Origin: Nepenthes gracilis
Lineage: Eukaryota; Streptophyta; Magnoliopsida; Caryophyllales; Nepenthaceae
DNA: 64,000 nt
Direction: 5' to 3'
Assembly (NCBI GenBank): GCA_033239525.1
Contig: BSYO01000038.1
Span: 10,915,041 to 10,979,040, forward strand
Below, piece after piece: positions 60,790-64,000 of this stretch. Position 1 is the first letter of the stretch. Each line of letters begins with the position of its first letter. The notes under the pieces are model-generated. The model ran no database searches, was not told where the DNA came from, and was given only the letters and a program-made list of their open reading frames with translations. Made by a program: the position numbers and the translations under genes.

Positions 60790-61008
60790 TATCTGAAATT
60801 ACATAGTTTCACTAATGCTATTACACACAAGGCTAAGTAATCTAAGATTTTTCTGCATTGCGAAACTCTCATGAATAGACCCAGAAATTTTGTTATCTGA
60901 AAGATCCAAGTCTCTAAGAGCAGCCATTTTGCTGAATTATGAAGGGATTAAACCATGAAGCTGGTTTCCAAAGAGGAAAAGAGGCTCAAATTTTGTTCAA
61001 GTTACAGA
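60790..61008 (-). pseudogene. Leucine-rich-repeat (receptor-like protein) pseudogene fragment
   Basis: The minus frame reads LFLFGNQLHGLIPS, a stop, FSKMAALRDLDLSDNKISG, then SIHESFAMQKNLRLLSLVCNSIS and another stop. This gives two to three extracellular plant-type LRR units (xxLxLxxNxLxGxIP). The family includes receptor-like proteins and kinases for defence or development. The fragment is under 100 codons, has at least two in-frame stops and no signal peptide, transmembrane or kinase part, so it is a relic. Confidence 0.75.
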
Positions 61009-61343
61009 GAAGTATAGGGATTGGAACTAACTAATGAGAAGTTAGTGTTTGGATTTTGGAATCTGACTCACAAAAATGAAAGTAAGGGTAACCATAACAT
61101 AAAATTTTATATAGAAATCCTCTCTATGATACAAATGAAAAATTACAGGATCAAAGTGTTTGGTTATTCTATAAATATCTTGAATGAGAGAAATTTATTT
61201 TGTGAAAAAAGTTTCATATTACTTGAGTAAAAGAATATAAGGGTTAGATTCTTGTAAGTAGGATCTCTTGTTTGAATTTATATTTATCTCAAAAGTTTAT
61301 AAGTATTAAAAATTAACTAATATTATACTATTAAGATAAGAGT

Positions 61344-62161
61344 TGTTGCGTCCTCAGATCTTGCCTAGTCACACGCTCAAAGATCCAGTTGAGTCCACGG
61401 ATCTTTTATACTCACCCGTGCAAGACCATGCAATACAAAGAACAAGATGTATGTTTGAGGAAGAGGACGTGGAATAGGAAGTAGAGAGTGAAAGGGAGTA
61501 CGAGGATAGTAATACTCGGACTTTTACGTGAAAAATCTTCTCTTAAATGAAATGAAAACCACGGGGACTCTGGGTCTAGAACTTGCTTCACTATTGTGTG
61601 TTTGATTACAAGAAAGCTACAATGAAATGAAGTGAAGAGCACACAGCTTCTCTCTCTTCTTTCTCTCTTTAGTTAGCAGAGTAAATGCAAGCTTAGAATA
61701 TTCAAGGATCGATCCTTTGATAGGTACATAGTAAATGTATTTATAGTAATTGAGTTATCCCTTGTGGGCGGTCCACATGGCGCTGGCGTGTGTAATGAAG
61801 CCTGCCACCAACTCCACCAATCCAATTCACTATGCCAAGAAAGGTTGTGTGCATGGCGTCTGACTTTACATGATGTCACTTCTGTAGTGATCGGGCGTGT
61901 CCTACATGCCATCATTCCTTTTGTAGTCTAATAAGGCCAGTTGTCAAATTTCTGGCATGCCGATTTTACAAGCGTGATGACGTTCCGAGGCCCATCTTGA
62001 GTCCACAGGCTTGAGTGGACTTTAAGTCTATCATGCCACATGGGCTAGCTATGGTGCCTGGACCTTTTCGGTCTATTTGGTCTATTGGGTTTCTATGGCA
62101 TCAAAACCCAATTCCAGAGGAATGGATCTTATAAGTGGATCTTGGGAATCAGTATCCATCA
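61344..62161 (+). mobile_element. 5' LTR of a gypsy-type retrotransposon
   Basis: Starts TGTTGCGTCCTCAG and ends gtatccatca, followed by ctagccccc, the same LTR/interior junction as at 25379. A TATA-like gtatttatag lies near 61738. Downstream the interior carries a gypsy-type ORF, and the element runs past the window end, so the 3' LTR is not visible. Confidence 0.7.
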
Positions 62162-62869
62162 CTAGCCCCCTATGCCAAAGGGTCTGAGAATTTCAATCCT
62201 TTGGTATGCCTATTGGATGTGGACAAGTCTCACGTGAAGGTTCTCTTCACTAGAAGCCCGCTCGTGCCTTTACTTCATGGTGCTGTCCAGCTATTGCTTG
62301 GCGCTAATGCTCATTCCTTTTTTTTGTAAATGTCCGTGGATATGATTGGAGATAGGAGTTCGGGACATGTGGATCAAAATGTCCAAGGAATTTTGATGTC
62401 AAAGGTCTGGCCAGAGTGTCCAAGGAATTTTTGGGTTCTAGGCACTGATGGGCTTTTCTAAGTGTTAGCCGTCGTCACATATTTGTCTGAGGCCCAAAAC
62501 GTCCTCTGGTATTTTGGGGACCCAACCTTTGATGAAGGTACGCCCAAGAACTCCCTTTGAGTTTGAGATACTGGCCTGTGCTGCCGTTTGGGCCATCAAA
62601 GCACATTAAATGCACGTTTATTGAGATTGACATTACCTTGGAAACATAAAGCCCACTAACTCTGGCAGTGTACAGGAGGCTAACACGTGACTAAAGTAAT
62701 GATGGGGTGCCCCTCTTTGATTTTTTGCTATTTGCAAATATCATTCTTGCCACCATTTTCCTTCATGCAACCTAAGTAACTTTTCTCGAACCCTTTGCTG
62801 TTTTTCTCCCAAACTTTCTTCTCCTTCCCATTTTTTGTGCGCTTCCTCTGTTCCTTCTCCATCTCCCAT

Positions 62870-63299
62870 GGCACCTGGAGTCAAAGACTTTACCTCTTCC
62901 TTTTCTTTAGACAGACTCGAGGCTATCCGCACAAAGTACGAGATTCCTGATTCGATAGTAACGGTGGTTTCAGAACCCTATGAGAGGGCTTGCAGCTCAC
63001 CTGATGGTTTTATCACCGTCTACGAAATCAACCTTAAGAGTAGCTTTCATTTTTCTGGTCCCATGGAGTTGTTTGTTATCATGAGGGGACTCAAAGTCCC
63101 CTTTGCCAAACTACAGCCCAATGCCATCAAATTTCTTGTCTCTCTCTGTGTCTTTGCTCGCTGTCACGGCAAGTTGCTTGAGGTATCTATGGTGAAGGTC
63201 ATGTTTCGTTTTACTCATAACTTGGACTGGATTGTTATGACTCCACGTCCTGCGTTTGCGGTTATGAGTGGAAGGAACCCTGACTCCACTAAAAGGTGA
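62870..63299 (+). CDS. Gag-like protein with 'putative gypsy type transposon' domain, interrupted
   Basis: The ATG at 62870 opens MAPGVKDFTSSFSLDRLEAI. The body has the pattern of the plant family called putative gypsy type transposon (Transposase_28 type). Typical parts are PYERACSSPDGFITVYE, FHFSGPMELFVI, and LQPNAIKFLVSLCVFARC. It stops at 63297-63299 (TGA), yet recognisable sequence goes on at once (NDKFFFLVVHETWGLSNAWKN) to about 63430 before another stop. The ORF is therefore broken by at least one premature stop. The family call rests on sequence pattern, not on a search. Confidence 0.6.
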
Positions 63300-63611
63300 A
63301 ATGACAAGTTCTTTTTCTTGGTAGTCCATGAGACTTGGGGCCTCTCCAACGCTTGGAAAAATGTGGATTCTAAGCAATGCTCGGACACCAGCAATAAGGA
63401 GAGGGTGGCTATCAAAGAGGTTACACAGACTTAGTACTAGCCAACCTTGGCACATTTAATAAAAATAAGAAGAACATTTGGTTAAGGCCAAAAACTTGGT
63501 GAGGGCCAAGTGGGGGACTCAATCCGATGACCCTGATGTCCCTACTATTGCTGCTGCGAAGAAGAAGTCAAAGAAGAAAGAGAGATCTTTGAGGATCGAG
63601 GAGCCTTTTGA

Positions 63612-63902
63612 GTGGTCAAGAGTCATCGGACCAAAACTTCAAAGCGTCCAGTGACTACTGTTGCATCCTCCTCGTCCGATGACGAGAGTGCTGTTATAGT
63701 ACCTCTTGTGAGGAGGTCTAGACCTTCGAGGGCAACATCAGCCCGAGAGGTTGAAGGTGTCGGACCTTCCTCTGCTGTCGTGCCTTTCGAGCAGCCATTT
63801 TCGTCCACGGGTCATCTTGAGGAGACAATAGTTGCCCAGCTTCCCTTTGATGGGCCCTTGCTTGACATTCCATTTGTTTTCACTAGTGAGATCTCGGAGT
63901 AG
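63612..63902 (+). CDS. Decayed downstream part of the gypsy-type ORF
   Basis: About 96 codons rich in basic and Ser residues (RTKTSKRPVTTVASSSSDDE, VRRSRPSRATSAREVEG), the low-complexity middle part usual after the domain at 62870. It has no ATG at its start, ends at a TAG near 63900 and probably was one frame with the upstream ORF before decay. Confidence 0.4.
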   Translation: MVKSHRTKTSKRPVTTVASSSSDDESAVIVPLVRRSRPSRATSAREVEGVGPSSAVVPFEQPFSSTGHLEETIVAQLPFDGPLLDIPFVFTSEISE

Positions 63903-64000
63903 ATTGATAACCCACCCGATGACACTTCTAAGGGATAGGCAGTGAGGGAGACTGTGGAAACTCCGGCTAAGGAAGCAACGATGATGACCACCACCACGAC

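Larger units (their letters stand above)
62162..64000 (+). mobile_element. Internal region of the gypsy-type element (truncated by window)
   Basis: About 1.8 kb of interior follows the LTR. It holds a gag-like ORF with stops (62870-63299 and decayed continuation), then a basic/Ser-rich open stretch (63612-63902). No protease, reverse transcriptase or integrase has appeared by 64000. Confidence 0.65.

Noticed and set aside
1..64000. CRISPR arrays, bacterial operons, viral replication genes
   Set aside because: Intron-bearing plant genes and plant transposons throughout. No regularly spaced repeats and no such proteins were seen.

Overview
The window is nuclear DNA from a flowering plant. It has long AT-rich intergenic stretches, GT-AG introns up to several kb, plant-specific gene families (a type-B response regulator and a Dicer-like protein with two dsRNA-binding domains), plant LTR retrotransposons and many MITE-like elements. 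I cannot fix the species. No bacterial, organellar or viral genes, rRNA, tRNA or CRISPR arrays were recognised.

Two real multi-exon genes were found, both on the minus strand. (1) A type-B cytokinin response regulator at 18902..13178 has six coding exons and 635 codons, with receiver, GARP/Myb and Q/N/S-rich C-terminal regions. I rebuilt it exon by exon with consistent splice phases. (2) A DICER-LIKE 4 gene at 59441..30907 has 25 coding exons and about 1,622 codons. Its domains run in order: DExH helicase, helicase C, dimerisation domain, PAZ, RNase IIIa, RNase IIIb, dsRBD1, dsRBD2. All splice phases agree except in exon 13 and exon 23. Each of these lacks one base (or carries two extra), so as written the reading frame breaks twice.

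Layout: 1-220, a 102-bp tandem duplication. 220-9300, mostly unrecognised sequence with MITE fragments, a degenerate direct-repeat cluster and a probable solo LTR. 9.3-11.8 kb, a retroelement-like composite carrying an intronless, stop-riddled patellin (CRAL-TRIO/GOLD) pseudogene behind a gag-like ORF. 12.7-19.1 kb, the response regulator with 129-bp repeats past its stop codon. 19.1-24.2 kb, AT-rich DNA with a nested palindromic MITE. 24.2-28.2 kb, a non-autonomous LTR element with two diverged LTRs. 28.6 kb, a textbook MITE with a perfect 10-bp target duplication. 29.4-30.3 kb, a solo LTR beside an unidentified open fragment. 30.9-59.4 kb, DCL4. 60.5-61.0 kb, a leucine-rich-repeat pseudogene fragment. 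61.3-64.0 kb, the 5' LTR and decayed gag-like region of a gypsy-type element that runs off the window.

The most striking non-genic feature is an AT-rich, TIR-bearing repeat family rich in ATATCGG words, about 260-300 bp long. Around twenty full or partial copies occur here in both orientations, most of them in DCL4 introns and some within about 10 bp of splice sites. The response regulator acts in cytokinin signalling and DCL4 in 21-nt siRNA production. Nothing in the sequence links the two beyond adjacency.
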